64,000 bases of DNA from Mumia sp050632745 (GCF_050632745.1 NZ_JBODSD010000001.1:1302001-1366000), one strand, 5' to 3'. Positions 15,285 to 23,620 are shown, numbered from the stretch's first letter. Numbers and translations are program-made. Notes: generated from the letters alone by a model not told the origin.

Positions 15285-17516
15285 ATGCCCGACTACGGCC
15301 ACGACCTGAGATTCGGCACGTTCATCACGCCCCAGAACGCGGCGCCCGACCAGGTCGTCGCTCTCGCACAGCTCAGTGAGGAGCTCGGGTTCGACCTGGT
15401 GACGTTCCAGGACCACCCCTACCAGCCCGCGTTCCTCGACACGTGGACGCTCATCAGCTACGTCGCCGCGCGGACCGAGCGCGTGCACCTGTCCGCGAAC
15501 GTCCTCAACCTCCCGCTCCGCAACCCCGCCGTCCTCGCACGCTCGGTCGCCAGCCTCGACCTCCTGTCCGGAGGCCGGATCGACCTGGGCCTCGGCGCGG
15601 GAGCGTTCTGGGACGCCATCGCGGCGATGGGCGGACAGAAGCTCACGCCGGGCCAGAGCGTGACGGCGCTCAGCGAGGCGATCGACGTGATCCGGGGCAT
15701 CTGGGCGGCCGACGAGCGGGGCGGACTGTTCGTCCAGGGTGAGTTCCACTCCGCGAACGGCGCGAAGCGCGGCCCCGCTCCGGCCCACGACGTCCCGATC
15801 TGGCTCGGCGCCTACAAGCCGCGCATGCAGCGGCTGATCGGCGAGAAGGCCGACGGCTGGCTCCCGAGCCTCAGCTACCTCCAGCCCGGGGACCTCGCGG
15901 CCGGCAACGCCGTGATCGACGAGGCGGCCGAGGCCGCGGGGCGCGATCCGCGCGACATCCGGCGTCTGCTCAACATCTCGGGGGGAAACCTCGGCAGCGG
16001 TGCGCTCGAGGGTCCCTCCGCGGCGTGGGTCGAGCAGCTCCTGCCGTACGTGGTCGACGACGGCATCGGCACCTTCATCCTCGGGACCGACGATCCCCGC
16101 ACGATGCAGGAGTTCGCCGAGGAGGTCGTCCCGGCGCTGCGCGAGGCCGTGGCGGCAGAACGGGAGACCGCGTCGTCGGGTGAACGCGTCCGGGGCGCGA
16201 CGGCTCTTGGCCGCCGCGTCCCGGGCATCGACTACGACGACGTCCCCGCGTCGTTGGCTGCAGACGCGGTCGAGCCGGGCGACGCCGGCTACGCGCGGGT
16301 CCGGCACAGCTATGTGCACCCGGGCAGCCCCGGGCTGGTCCTGCGCCCCGCTGACACCGCCCAGGTCGCGGAGGCGGTCGCGTACGCGCGCCGGCAACCG
16401 GTGCCTTTCGTCGTCCGCAGCGGCGGTCACGGCGTCGGCGGGCGCTCGACCAACGACGGCGGCATCGTGATCGACCTGGGCCGCCTCAAGGACGTCGAGG
16501 TCCTCGACCGGGAGCGGCGCCTGGTGCGCCTCGGCGCGGGCCTGCGCTGGCGCGAGGTCGCCCAGGCGCTGGCGCCGTACGGCCTCGCGATCAGCTCGGG
16601 TGACTCCGGTGACGTCGGCGTGGGAGGGCTCGGCACCTCGGGCGGCATCGGGCTCCTGGCCCGCGAGTTCGGGCTCACGATCGACCACGTCCGGGGCGCC
16701 GACGTCGTCCTCGCCGACGGGACGGTGGTGCGCGCCGACGCCGAGCACCACCCTGACCTGTTCTGGGCCGTCCGCGGCGGCGGCGAGTACGTCGGGGTCA
16801 TGGCCAGCCTCGACGTCGAGGCGATGGAGCTGTCCGACGTCGTCCTCGCGGTGATCGTGCACCAGGTCGACGACACGCCCGCCTACCTCGAGCGCCTCGG
16901 GGCGCTCACCGAGGCGAGCCCGCGTCGGCTCACGCCGTTCACGACCGTGTTCCCCGCGGGCGACGGCCAGACCTACGCGCGGATCATGATCGTGTGGGCC
17001 GGTGACGACACCGAGGCCGCGGTCGGGGCGATCGAGCCCTTCCTCCACCTCGCGCCGGTGGTGCAGCAGCAGGCCCAGGTGGCGCCGTACAAGGGCATCA
17101 TCCGCTCGACCGGCGACCCGACCGCGGGGCACCCGCAACCGCCGACCCGCTCGGCGCTCGTCGCGCACCTCGACGACGAGGCCGCACGGACTGCGGGCCG
17201 CCTCATGGACGACGGGCGGCTCGGCCTGGTCCAGGTTCGCGCGTTCCCCGGAGCAGCCGGCGACGTCGACCCCGACGAGACCGCCTTCGCGCACCGCGAC
17301 CGTGGCTACAGCGTGATCGTCATGGCGGTCGAGGGCGAGGACGTCTCCGACGTGTGGGACCCGGTCGTGGATGCCCTCTACGGCAACTTCGAGACCGTCG
17401 TCACACCCGAGACGCTGGCGAAGACCTTCCCGCCCGCGACGCTGGCACGGCTGCGTACGGTGAAAGAGAGGTACGACCCCGACGGCGTGCTCGGCCGGAC
17501 CTCGCTCGGCGAATGA
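15285..17516 (+). CDS. Fusion: luciferase-like monooxygenase + berberine-bridge-type FAD-linked oxidase
   Basis: A 743-residue protein of two flavoenzymes. Residues ~1-290 are a luciferase-like (LLM, FMN or F420) TIM-barrel oxidoreductase: FGTFITPQN, VTFQDHPYQPAFLDTWTLIS, and the LSGGRIDLGLGAG strand. Residues ~320-743 are a PCMH-type FAD oxidase: the flavin-linking histidine in RSGGHGVGGRS (H382) is present, but the usual second, cysteinyl attachment site is replaced (SGDSGDVGVGG, Ser for Cys). The C-terminus has VKERYDPDGVLG. The start follows CGGAGGA. One frame, with no internal stop or start-like junction, so it is a true fusion. The substrate is unknown. Confidence 0.85.
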   Translation: MPDYGHDLRFGTFITPQNAAPDQVVALAQLSEELGFDLVTFQDHPYQPAFLDTWTLISYVAARTERVHLSANVLNLPLRNPAVLARSVASLDLLSGGRIDLGLGAGAFWDAIAAMGGQKLTPGQSVTALSEAIDVIRGIWAADERGGLFVQGEFHSANGAKRGPAPAHDVPIWLGAYKPRMQRLIGEKADGWLPSLSYLQPGDLAAGNAVIDEAAEAAGRDPRDIRRLLNISGGNLGSGALEGPSAAWVEQLLPYVVDDGIGTFILGTDDPRTMQEFAEEVVPALREAVAAERETASSGERVRGATALGRRVPGIDYDDVPASLAADAVEPGDAGYARVRHSYVHPGSPGLVLRPADTAQVAEAVAYARRQPVPFVVRSGGHGVGGRSTNDGGIVIDLGRLKDVEVLDRERRLVRLGAGLRWREVAQALAPYGLAISSGDSGDVGVGGLGTSGGIGLLAREFGLTIDHVRGADVVLADGTVVRADAEHHPDLFWAVRGGGEYVGVMASLDVEAMELSDVVLAVIVHQVDDTPAYLERLGALTEASPRRLTPFTTVFPAGDGQTYARIMIVWAGDDTEAAVGAIEPFLHLAPVVQQQAQVAPYKGIIRSTGDPTAGHPQPPTRSALVAHLDDEAARTAGRLMDDGRLGLVQVRAFPGAAGDVDPDETAFAHRDRGYSVIVMAVEGEDVSDVWDPVVDALYGNFETVVTPETLAKTFPPATLARLRTVKERYDPDGVLGRTSLGE

Positions 17517-17575
17517 GCGTACGGCCGGTGGGCACCGCCCGAGGGGACGAAGCAGTCGACGAAGGAGGATTTCCC

Positions 17576-18103
17576 ATGGCCAAGACGACGAACCGCGAGA
17601 AGAGCCGTACGGTCGAGGCGCCGTTCCAGGCGTCGAAGCAGATGGCCGACCACCTTCAGCAGATGCACGTCGACCTGATCGACCTGCACCTCCTCGGCAA
17701 GCAGGCGCACTGGAACGTCGTGGGCAAGAACTTCCGCGACCTGCACCTGCAGCTGGACGAGATCGTCGAGGCGGCACGCGGGTTCAGCGACGACGTGGCC
17801 GAGCGGATGCGCGCCGTCTCCATCACCCCGGACGGGCGCGCGGCGACCGTCGCCGAGCGCAGCAGCCTCCCGGAGTTCCCCTCCGACGAGGTGGACACCG
17901 CCGAGACGGTCGACCTGGTCACCAGCGCCCTGCACGCCGTCGCGGCGACCGCCCGCCGCATCCACGACGACGTCGACGAGGAGGACCCGACCACCGCGGA
18001 CATGCTGCACGCGATCCTCGAACGCGTCGAGCAGCTCGCGTGGATGGTCGGGGCGGAGAACCGGATCGCCAACCGGAGCATCCCGCGTCCCGTGCACGCG
18101 TGA
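17576..18103 (+). CDS. dps: Dps-family DNA-binding ferritin-like protein
   Basis: A 175-residue Dps/ferritin-like protein, which oxidises iron with peroxide and shields DNA in a dodecamer. The ferroxidase ligands are visible in GKQAHWNVVGKNFRDLHLQLDEI: the histidine of HWNV, and the D and E of LDEIVEAA. The basic N-terminal tail (MAKTTNREKSRTVEA) may bind DNA. The ribosome site GAAGGAGG lies eight bases before the ATG. It is 59 bases after the fusion gene and could be on the same transcript, but it is more likely independently stress-controlled. Confidence 0.92.
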   Translation: MAKTTNREKSRTVEAPFQASKQMADHLQQMHVDLIDLHLLGKQAHWNVVGKNFRDLHLQLDEIVEAARGFSDDVAERMRAVSITPDGRAATVAERSSLPEFPSDEVDTAETVDLVTSALHAVAATARRIHDDVDEEDPTTADMLHAILERVEQLAWMVGAENRIANRSIPRPVHA

Positions 18104-18158
18104 GCGCGGGCGGGCCACGCCCGCCTGCGCCCAGGTCGGGCCGGACTACGATGAGCGA

Positions 18159-18235
18159 GGCGATGGATCCCGCCGAGACCTCACCGGTCTGAACCGCCGT
18201 CACGGCTGATGGACCCTGTGCCGTCCGAGGACAGG
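18159..18235 (+). promoter_or_regulatory. Fluoride riboswitch (crcB motif) with ribosome-site hairpin
   Basis: GGCGATGGATCCCGCC (18159-18174), AACCGCC (18192-18198) and GGCTGATGGACCC (18204-18216) match the conserved blocks of the crcB-motif fluoride aptamer, with an AGACC/GGTCT hairpin inserted. The context is decisive: a stress protein and two CrcB fluoride channels follow. CCTGT (18215-18219) can pair with ACAGG (18231-18235), part of the AGGAG ribosome site of the first gene, suggesting translational control; the switch mechanism itself is inferred. Confidence 0.88.
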
Positions 18236-18243
18236 AGCATGCC

Positions 18244-18717
18244 GTGACCGACGAACCCGACCGACGCCCGATCCTCGCGGGGGTGAACGCCACCCAGGAC
18301 GCGAGCGTCCCGCGCCAGGCGGCGGCGCTCGCGACCCGGATGGACGCCGACCTGGTCTGCGCCTGGATCGACACGACGCGGCTCCCGCGCGAGGGGGACG
18401 GGACCGATGCGGTCACCGTCCCGGTCGACCCCGACGTCGTCGGCTCCGACGGCACGGAGTCCGAGGTCCTCGCGCGGGTGCGCGCGGCGCTGGACGGCGC
18501 CACCGCGCGGTGGACGCTCGTGCGGGCCAGCGGCGAGGTCGTGAGCGCGCTGCGGACGGTCGCGGACACGTACGACGCCGCGCTCGTCGTGGTCGGGACC
18601 CGCCGGCCCGGGATCGTCGAGTGGGTGGACGAGGCTCTCGGCGGCTCGGTCGCGGGGCGCCTCGCCCACACGCAGAAGCGTCCGGTGGTCGTCGTGCCGC
18701 AGGGCCGGCCGGAGTGA
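18244..18717 (+). CDS. Universal stress protein, fluoride-operon associated
   Basis: A 157-residue UspA-fold protein: RPILAGVNATQDASVPRQAAALA opens the fold, and the nucleotide-binding pattern VVVGTRRPG...GGSVAGRLAHTQKRPVVVVP is at the C-terminus, so ATP binding is likely. The GTG start is set by AGGAG six bases upstream (an ATG at 18239 leads straight into a stop). It is the first gene after the fluoride aptamer, and its stop overlaps the next gene (GTGA at 18714-18717). UspA proteins are recurrent members of fluoride regulons; the exact role is unclear. Confidence 0.88.
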   Translation: MTDEPDRRPILAGVNATQDASVPRQAAALATRMDADLVCAWIDTTRLPREGDGTDAVTVPVDPDVVGSDGTESEVLARVRAALDGATARWTLVRASGEVVSALRTVADTYDAALVVVGTRRPGIVEWVDEALGGSVAGRLAHTQKRPVVVVPQGRPE

Positions 18718-19133
18718 GGGCGGCGTACGGGCGTCCGCTCCTCGTCCTCGTCGTCGCCCTCGGCGGTGCCGTCGGCACCCTCGCCCGGGCGGGACTCAGC
18801 GAGCTCTGGCCCCACGACGGCGACGCCCTGCCGGTCGCGACGCTGACCGCGAACCTGGTCGGCGCGTTCCTCCTGGGGGTCTTGCTCGAGCGCCTGCTCG
18901 CCGCCGGGGAGGAGACGCCGCCCCGTCTGCTGCTGCGTCTCGGGCTCGGCACCGGCGTCCTCGGTGGCCTGACGACCTTCTCGGGGCTCGCGCTCGACAC
19001 CGTGACGCTGGTCCGCGCGGACGCGGTGGCGCTGGCGGCGGCGTACGCCGTCGGTTCCGTCGTCCTGGGGCTCGTCGCGTGCCTGGCCGGTGTCCTGCTC
19101 GGTGCCGGACGGCGGACGGGGCACGCGCGGTGA
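18714..19133 (+). CDS. crcB1: CrcB/Fluc fluoride channel subunit 1
   Basis: A 139-residue four-helix membrane protein of the CrcB/Fluc family, which lets fluoride leave the cell. GGAVGTLARAGLSELWP, the TANLVGAFLLG helix with its conserved asparagine, and GVLGGLTTFSGLALDT with the TTFS motif are all present. Gram-positive bacteria often encode two different CrcB subunits that form a heterodimer, as here. The GTG overlaps the stress-protein stop, and its own stop overlaps the second crcB (GTGA at 19130-19133). Fluoride induction through the upstream riboswitch is expected. Confidence 0.92.
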   Translation: MRAAYGRPLLVLVVALGGAVGTLARAGLSELWPHDGDALPVATLTANLVGAFLLGVLLERLLAAGEETPPRLLLRLGLGTGVLGGLTTFSGLALDTVTLVRADAVALAAAYAVGSVVLGLVACLAGVLLGAGRRTGHAR

Positions 19134-19504
19134 GCGCGCTGACGTGGGCGCTCGTGGGCGTGCTCGGCGGCGGGGGCGCGGCGTGCCGGTTCCTGGTCGA
19201 CAGCGCCGTGCGCTCCCGCTGGCCGACCGCGATGCCGTGGGGGACGGTGGTGGTGAACCTGAGCGGCTCCCTGCTGATCGGACTCCTCGCCGGTGCGCAC
19301 CTCGAGGGGCTGATCGGTGCGCAGACGTACGCGGTCGCGGCACTCGGCTTCTGCGGGGGCTACACGACCTTCTCCACCGCGATGGTCGAGACCGTCAGGC
19401 TCGCCCAGGCGGGCGACGTCCGCCGGGCGGTGCTGAACGCGGCGGGGACCCTCGTCCTCACCTGTGTCCTCACCGCGGTGGCGATGCTGGGCCTCCTGCG
19501 CTGA
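19130..19504 (+). CDS. crcB2: CrcB/Fluc fluoride channel subunit 2
   Basis: A 124-residue partner of the preceding CrcB protein. GGGGAACRFLVDSAV, WGTVVVNLSGSLLIGLLAG and LGFCGGYTTFSTAMVET show the four-helix fold, the conserved asparagine and the TTFST motif. The two copies differ clearly in sequence, consistent with subunits of an antiparallel heterodimer rather than a recent duplication. Translation is coupled by a GTGA overlap. The operon ends in a perfect 14-bp hairpin. Confidence 0.92.
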   Translation: MSALTWALVGVLGGGGAACRFLVDSAVRSRWPTAMPWGTVVVNLSGSLLIGLLAGAHLEGLIGAQTYAVAALGFCGGYTTFSTAMVETVRLAQAGDVRRAVLNAAGTLVLTCVLTAVAMLGLLR

Positions 19505-19515
19505 CGGCGGACGCG

Positions 19516-19554
19516 ACCGGACGTCGTGGGCGAGTCCGCTCCACGACGTCCGGT
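19516..19554. terminator. Perfect 14-bp hairpin between crcB2 and proX
   Basis: ACCGGACGTCGTGG (19516-19529) and CCACGACGTCCGGT (19541-19554) are perfectly complementary around an 11-base loop. It separates the 3' ends of the convergent fluoride operon and betaine transporter operon, so it probably terminates both. No U-tract. Confidence 0.8.
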
Positions 19555-19567
19555 CTGCCGTCGGGGC

Positions 19568-20485
19568 TCAGCTCAGGACGGCCTTCTCCTTCAGGTCGTC
19601 GACGAAGGACGCGTTGTCCTTCAGCCACTGGTCGACCGCCTCCTCCTCGGACACGTCGTCCCCGGAGTTGAACATGAGGTTCTCCAGCGAGAACAGCTGC
19701 TCGTCGTCCAGCGTGAACGCGCCGATCAGGTCCTCGAGGTCGCTGTAGCGCTCCCCGAAGTCCTTCGTGCCGTAGGCGTGGATCTCCTCGGCGTCACCGA
19801 GCGTGCCCTCGGGGTCCTCGAGGTCGCGGACGGGGAACTCGTCGTACGCCCAGTGCGGGCGCCACAGCGTCACCGCGACGTTGTCGCCGGAGGCGGTCGC
19901 GCTCTTGAGCTCCGAGAGCATCGCCGGCGTCGAGGAGATGACGTAGTCCATGTCCTCGAGGCCGTACGTCGGGACGACCTCCTCCTGCGTGACCTTCGTG
20001 AGACCGGCGCCGGCCTCGATACCGACGAGGCGGTTGCCGTACTCGTCGGCCATCGTCTTGAGGTCGCCGATGGTCTTGGCCGGCGAGCTCTCGTTCACCG
20101 CGATGGTGAGCTTCGCGTCGTCGTACCAGGTGCCGAGGTCGCTGATGTCGTCACCGAACTTGTCGATGTACGACTTGTGGGTCAGCGGCAGCCACGTGTC
20201 GAACGTGACGTCGAAGTCGCCGCCGGCCAGACCGGTGAAGATCACGCCGATGTCGGCGGTCTCGGTCTCGACCTCGTAGCCCTCGTCCTCGAGGATCGCC
20301 TTCCAGAGGTGGGAGACGGCGATGCCCTCGTCCCAGCCCGACGGGATGCCGATCGAGATCGTCTTGTCGTCGCTGCCGCTCGCGGAGTCCGACCCGCCGC
20401 ACGCGGCGAGCCCCGCGCTCAGGACGAGCGCCGAGGCTGCAGCGGTGAGGCCGCGCAGGATTCCGGAGGTGCGTACGCGTGACAT
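19568..20485 (-). CDS. proX: Glycine betaine/proline ABC transporter substrate-binding lipoprotein
   Basis: A 305-residue OpuAC/ProX-type binding protein. The signal peptide ends in a lipobox (LSAGLAAC, C29), so it is a membrane-tethered lipoprotein. Aromatic residues expected to cage quaternary amines are seen in VTFDTWLPLTHKSYID and VTLWRPHWAYDEF. It is the last gene of a proV-proW-proX operon that imports osmoprotectants under high salt. AAGGAAGG precedes the ATG, and a GC-rich hairpin lies between it and proW. Confidence 0.92.
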   Translation of the reverse strand: MSRVRTSGILRGLTAAASALVLSAGLAACGGSDSASGSDDKTISIGIPSGWDEGIAVSHLWKAILEDEGYEVETETADIGVIFTGLAGGDFDVTFDTWLPLTHKSYIDKFGDDISDLGTWYDDAKLTIAVNESSPAKTIGDLKTMADEYGNRLVGIEAGAGLTKVTQEEVVPTYGLEDMDYVISSTPAMLSELKSATASGDNVAVTLWRPHWAYDEFPVRDLEDPEGTLGDAEEIHAYGTKDFGERYSDLEDLIGAFTLDDEQLFSLENLMFNSGDDVSEEEAVDQWLKDNASFVDDLKEKAVLS

Positions 20486-20499
20486 GTGTTCCTTCCTTC

Positions 20500-20519
20500 G
20501 GCGGGAGTCTGCTCCCGCC
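20500..20519 (-). promoter_or_regulatory. Intercistronic hairpin between proW and proX
   Basis: GGCGGGAG (20500-20507) and CTCCCGCC (20512-20519) pair around a 4-base loop. It lies just upstream of the binding-protein ribosome site. Such hairpins often stabilise the mRNA of the abundant binding protein relative to the permease. Confidence 0.55.
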
Positions 20520-20539
20520 TGGGTTGGGGGATGTGTCGC

Positions 20540-21409
20540 TCAGGCCCGGCTCGTCGCCAGCGCCTTCGCGACGGGGGCGCGGGCGGAGAGGCCCGCGGTG
20601 ACGCGATCGAGGTAGATCGCGAGGATCACGACGGCGATGCCGGCCTCGAAGCCGGAGCCGACGTCGACGCTGCTGAGGGCCGAGACGACGTCCCGGCCGA
20701 GTCCCTCGGCGCCGACCATGCCGGAGATGACGACCATCGAGAGCGCCAGCATGATCACCTGGTTGACGCCGGCCATGATCGTCGGGAGCGCGAGCGGGAG
20801 CTGGACCTGGCGCAGGATGCGGCCCGGGGTCGCCCCGAAGGCCTGACCCGCCTCGACAACCTCCGCGTCGACCTGCCGGATGCCGAGCTCGGTGAACCGG
20901 ACGCCCGGAGCGAGCGCGAAGATGACCGTCGCGACGATCCCGGGGACGACACCGGTGAGGAAGATGACGACCGTCGGGATGAGGTACACGAACGCCGGCA
21001 TCGTCTGCATGAAGTCGAGGACCGGCCTCACGACCGCCGAGACGGTGTCGTTGCGCGCCGCCCAGATCCCGACCGGGATCGCCACCAGCAGCGCGATGAC
21101 GGACGCGAGGAGCACCAGCGCGAGCGTCTTCATCGCGTTCTCCCACTGGTCGACGCCGGCGACGACGACGAACCCGGCGAGGGAGACCAGCGCGAGCTTC
21201 CCTCCCTTCGCGAGCAGGGCGACCAGCACCAGCAGGAGCGCGACCACCCAGAACGGGGGTGCGAGAAGCACCTCGCTGAGCCCGTCGTACGCGCCGGACA
21301 GCACGTCCTTCACGAGGTCGAAGAAGGGACGGAAGGTGTCGGTGACCCAGTCGACGCCCTGCTCGACCCAGTCGCCGAGGGGGATGCGGGGGATCGGTCC
21401 GTCAGTCAT
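20540..21409 (-). CDS. proW: Glycine betaine/proline ABC transporter permease
   Basis: A 289-residue permease with about six membrane helices in the C-terminal two thirds. The EAA-type cytoplasmic loop that touches the ATPase is visible as EAGQAFGATPGRILRQVQLPLALPTIMAG. The N-terminal ~80 residues resemble the amphipathic extension of ProW. Its start overlaps the ProV stop by eight bases (21402-21409), so the two are co-translated. It forms the membrane channel of the betaine/proline importer. Confidence 0.93.
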   Translation of the reverse strand: MTDGPIPRIPLGDWVEQGVDWVTDTFRPFFDLVKDVLSGAYDGLSEVLLAPPFWVVALLLVLVALLAKGGKLALVSLAGFVVVAGVDQWENAMKTLALVLLASVIALLVAIPVGIWAARNDTVSAVVRPVLDFMQTMPAFVYLIPTVVIFLTGVVPGIVATVIFALAPGVRFTELGIRQVDAEVVEAGQAFGATPGRILRQVQLPLALPTIMAGVNQVIMLALSMVVISGMVGAEGLGRDVVSALSSVDVGSGFEAGIAVVILAIYLDRVTAGLSARAPVAKALATSRA

Positions 21410-22706
21410 CGCTGCCTCCCGGGGTCAGGTCGGTCGGGGCCATCGCGGCGAGCAGCGTCGCGCGGGGTACGACGCCGACGAGCCGTCCGTCGTCGTCGGT
21501 CACGGGGACCGGGAGCGGGTGCTCGGCCGACGGCGCGAAGACCTCCGCCAGCGGCGTGCTCGTGCGCACGGTCGGGACCTCCTCGAGCGCGACGTCGGCG
21601 AGGGACTCCTTGCCCTGCTTCAGCGCGTCGGCGGCCGTGGTGTCGCGGACGACGCCGCGCAGCACGCGCTGCCGGTCCACGACGTACGCCGCAGGGACCT
21701 GCGCGTCGCGCATCGTCCGGGTCGCCTGGCGAGGGCCGCCCGCGACCGGGACGACCGCCGCAGGGCGGACCATCACCGACGACGCGGTCAGGACGCGGCT
21801 GCGGTCGACGTCGGCGGTGAACTGCGCGACGTAGTCGTTCGCCGGGTCGGACAGGATCTCCTCCGCCGTGCCGACCTGGGCGATGCGGCCGTCGCGCATG
21901 ACGGCGATGCGGTCGCCGATGTGCATGGCCTCGTTCAGGTCGTGGGTGATGAACACGATCGTCTTGCCGAGGCGGCGCTGGAGGTCGAGCAGCTGCTCCT
22001 GCATCTCGCGCCGGATCAGCGGGTCCAGCGCGGAGAACGCCTCGTCCATCAGGAGGATGTCGGTGTCGGCGGCCAGGGCGCGGGCGAGGCCGACGCGCTG
22101 ACGCATGCCGCCCGACAGCTGGGACGGGAGCGAGTCCTCCCAGCCCTCGAGTCCGACCAGGGCGAGCGCCTCGGCCGCCTTGGCGCGGCGCTCCTTCTTG
22201 CGCACGCCCTGGATCTCCAGCGGGTACGCCGCGTTGTCCAGGACCGTGCGGTGCGGGAGGAGCGCGAAGTGCTGGAAGACCATGCTGACCCGGGCGCGGC
22301 GCAGGGCGCGCAGCTCGCGCGGGTCGACCGCGCTGAGGTCGTCGTCCCCGACGAGAACGCGACCGGCGGTCGGGCGCCAGAGCCCGTTGAGCATCCGGAT
22401 GAGGGTGGACTTGCCGGATCCCGACAACCCCATCACGACGAAGATCTCGCCGGCGCGGACCTCGAGGCTCGCGTCGATGACCGCCGCCGTCCCCAGCGCC
22501 TTCACCTCGTCACGCGTCGCGCCCTGCTCGAGCCGGCGGACCGCCTCGGGTCCGCGACGTCCGAAGACCTTGAAGACGTTCTCCACGCGCAGCGCCACGG
22601 GGGCGTCGTCGTCGCGCGGTGCGGTGGGCGGGGGGAGCTCGGGCTCGTCGACGGGCGGGTGCGGGGAAGCGGGGATCGGAGGGCCAGGGCTCACACGAGA
22701 GGTCAT
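21402..22706 (-). CDS. proV: Glycine betaine/proline ABC transporter ATP-binding protein
   Basis: A 434-residue ATPase of the ProV/OpuAA type. Walker A is GLSGSGKST, the signature is LSGGMRQRVGLARAL, Walker B is ILLMDEAFSALD, and the H-loop is FITHDLNEAM. The C-terminal ~130 residues hold CBS domains, which in relatives sense ionic strength or c-di-AMP. A ~45-residue Pro-rich extension precedes the domain, so the start (ATG 22706) is not certain; the frame stays open upstream and no good ribosome site is present. First gene of the importer operon. Confidence 0.9.
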   Translation of the reverse strand: MTSRVSPGPPIPASPHPPVDEPELPPPTAPRDDDAPVALRVENVFKVFGRRGPEAVRRLEQGATRDEVKALGTAAVIDASLEVRAGEIFVVMGLSGSGKSTLIRMLNGLWRPTAGRVLVGDDDLSAVDPRELRALRRARVSMVFQHFALLPHRTVLDNAAYPLEIQGVRKKERRAKAAEALALVGLEGWEDSLPSQLSGGMRQRVGLARALAADTDILLMDEAFSALDPLIRREMQEQLLDLQRRLGKTIVFITHDLNEAMHIGDRIAVMRDGRIAQVGTAEEILSDPANDYVAQFTADVDRSRVLTASSVMVRPAAVVPVAGGPRQATRTMRDAQVPAAYVVDRQRVLRGVVRDTTAADALKQGKESLADVALEEVPTVRTSTPLAEVFAPSAEHPLPVPVTDDDGRLVGVVPRATLLAAMAPTDLTPGGSDD

Positions 22707-23000
22707 GACGGGGGTGGTTCGCCACCTTTCGGTCGTGCCGCGCGCACGCTCGGTCGGGTGGAGCCCGAGAACGTCAGACGCGGCGTCGCTGTCTGCCGGC
22801 GACTGCGGCACCGCACGTGGGGTGCTCCCGACCAGGCCCGCACGCCGTGGGCGGGCAGCGCGGTCGGTACGTCGCTCTCCCCATCCTGCACACGCCAAGG
22901 TCACGGACGGTAACGAGAGCCGGGGATTCTGAGCCTTACCGAGGGTGGCCGAGACGGTGAATTCGCCGTCTGACCTGGAAGGTTGGATGTTGCAACTTCG
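22707..23000 (-). other. Leader region of the betaine operon, no gene
   Basis: About 294 bases without a supported gene. It holds a small hairpin seven bases before proV (GGTGG at 22713-22717, CCACC at 22722-22726), whose stem includes the only ribosome-site-like bases, and a near-palindrome centred on GAATTC (22953-22970) close to the end of the methyltransferase gene. I cannot assign it to a known riboswitch class. Confidence 0.45.
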
Positions 23001-23540
23001 TTATCTTTTCGTGATCCCGTTCCGGGTTTGCGGGGCGCCGAACGCCACCACCGTGGGTGCCGGTGTGGCGACGGTCACGGCCTCGAAGCCGCCTCCGCGC
23101 AGCGAGCTCACGACGGCCTCCGCGGCGCTGTCGGAGACCGCTCCCGACGGTGTCTCGTAGAAGAGCCAGAGCGAGCCGCCGGGCCGCAGCACCCGCCTCA
23201 GCGCCGCGGCGACGGGAGTGGCGTCCCCGGTCCAGAAGAGGTTCACGTTGACGGCGAAGGCGATGTCGCGCGACGCCTCCGGGAGCGTCGGTGCGACCTC
23301 CTCGACCGGCCCTCGGACCACCTCCCACCGCGCATCCGCAGCGGCCGCCGCGCACCGGTCGCGCGTACGCTCCTCGGCGACGGCCGAGCGGTCGACCCCG
23401 AGATAGCTGCCGTGCGGACCGAGCCGCTCGAGCACGAGCTGAGCGGCCACTCCCGGCCCGCCGCCGATCTCGAGCACGTCGCTGCTCGTGCGCAGCGGGA
23501 GAGCGGCGACGGCGGTACTGACGCGTCCGGGCACGGCCAT
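23001..23540 (-). CDS. Class I SAM-dependent methyltransferase
   Basis: A 179-residue Rossmann-fold methyltransferase. Motif I is VLEIGGGPGVAAQL, the acidic residue after strand 2 is in YLGVDRSAVA, and the post-motif region FAVNVNLFWTG is followed by LRPGGSLWLFYET. It is short compared with the usual 200-250 residues, lacking part of the N-terminal cap. The substrate is unknown. It stands alone, upstream of the betaine leader. A TACGGT hexamer five bases before the ATG may serve a leaderless transcript. Confidence 0.85.
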   Translation of the reverse strand: MAVPGRVSTAVAALPLRTSSDVLEIGGGPGVAAQLVLERLGPHGSYLGVDRSAVAEERTRDRCAAAAADARWEVVRGPVEEVAPTLPEASRDIAFAVNVNLFWTGDATPVAAALRRVLRPGGSLWLFYETPSGAVSDSAAEAVVSSLRGGGFEAVTVATPAPTVVAFGAPQTRNGITKR

Positions 23541-23620
23541 GCCCCACCGTACGACGTGCCGACCCTTCCGGCGCTCCGTCGGGCGGCAGGGACCAGCCGG
23601 CGTCGGGCAGTATGAGGGGC

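Noticed and set aside
15207..17777. The long minus-strand extension of the MarR frame across the fusion gene
   Set aside because: Only the last ~166 codons (14706-15206) have MarR domains; the rest is charged shadow sequence opposite a well-supported gene.
22707..23000. A glycine, ydaO, SAM or TPP riboswitch before proV
   Set aside because: Short fragments resemble parts of such motifs, but I could not line up the conserved core of any class.
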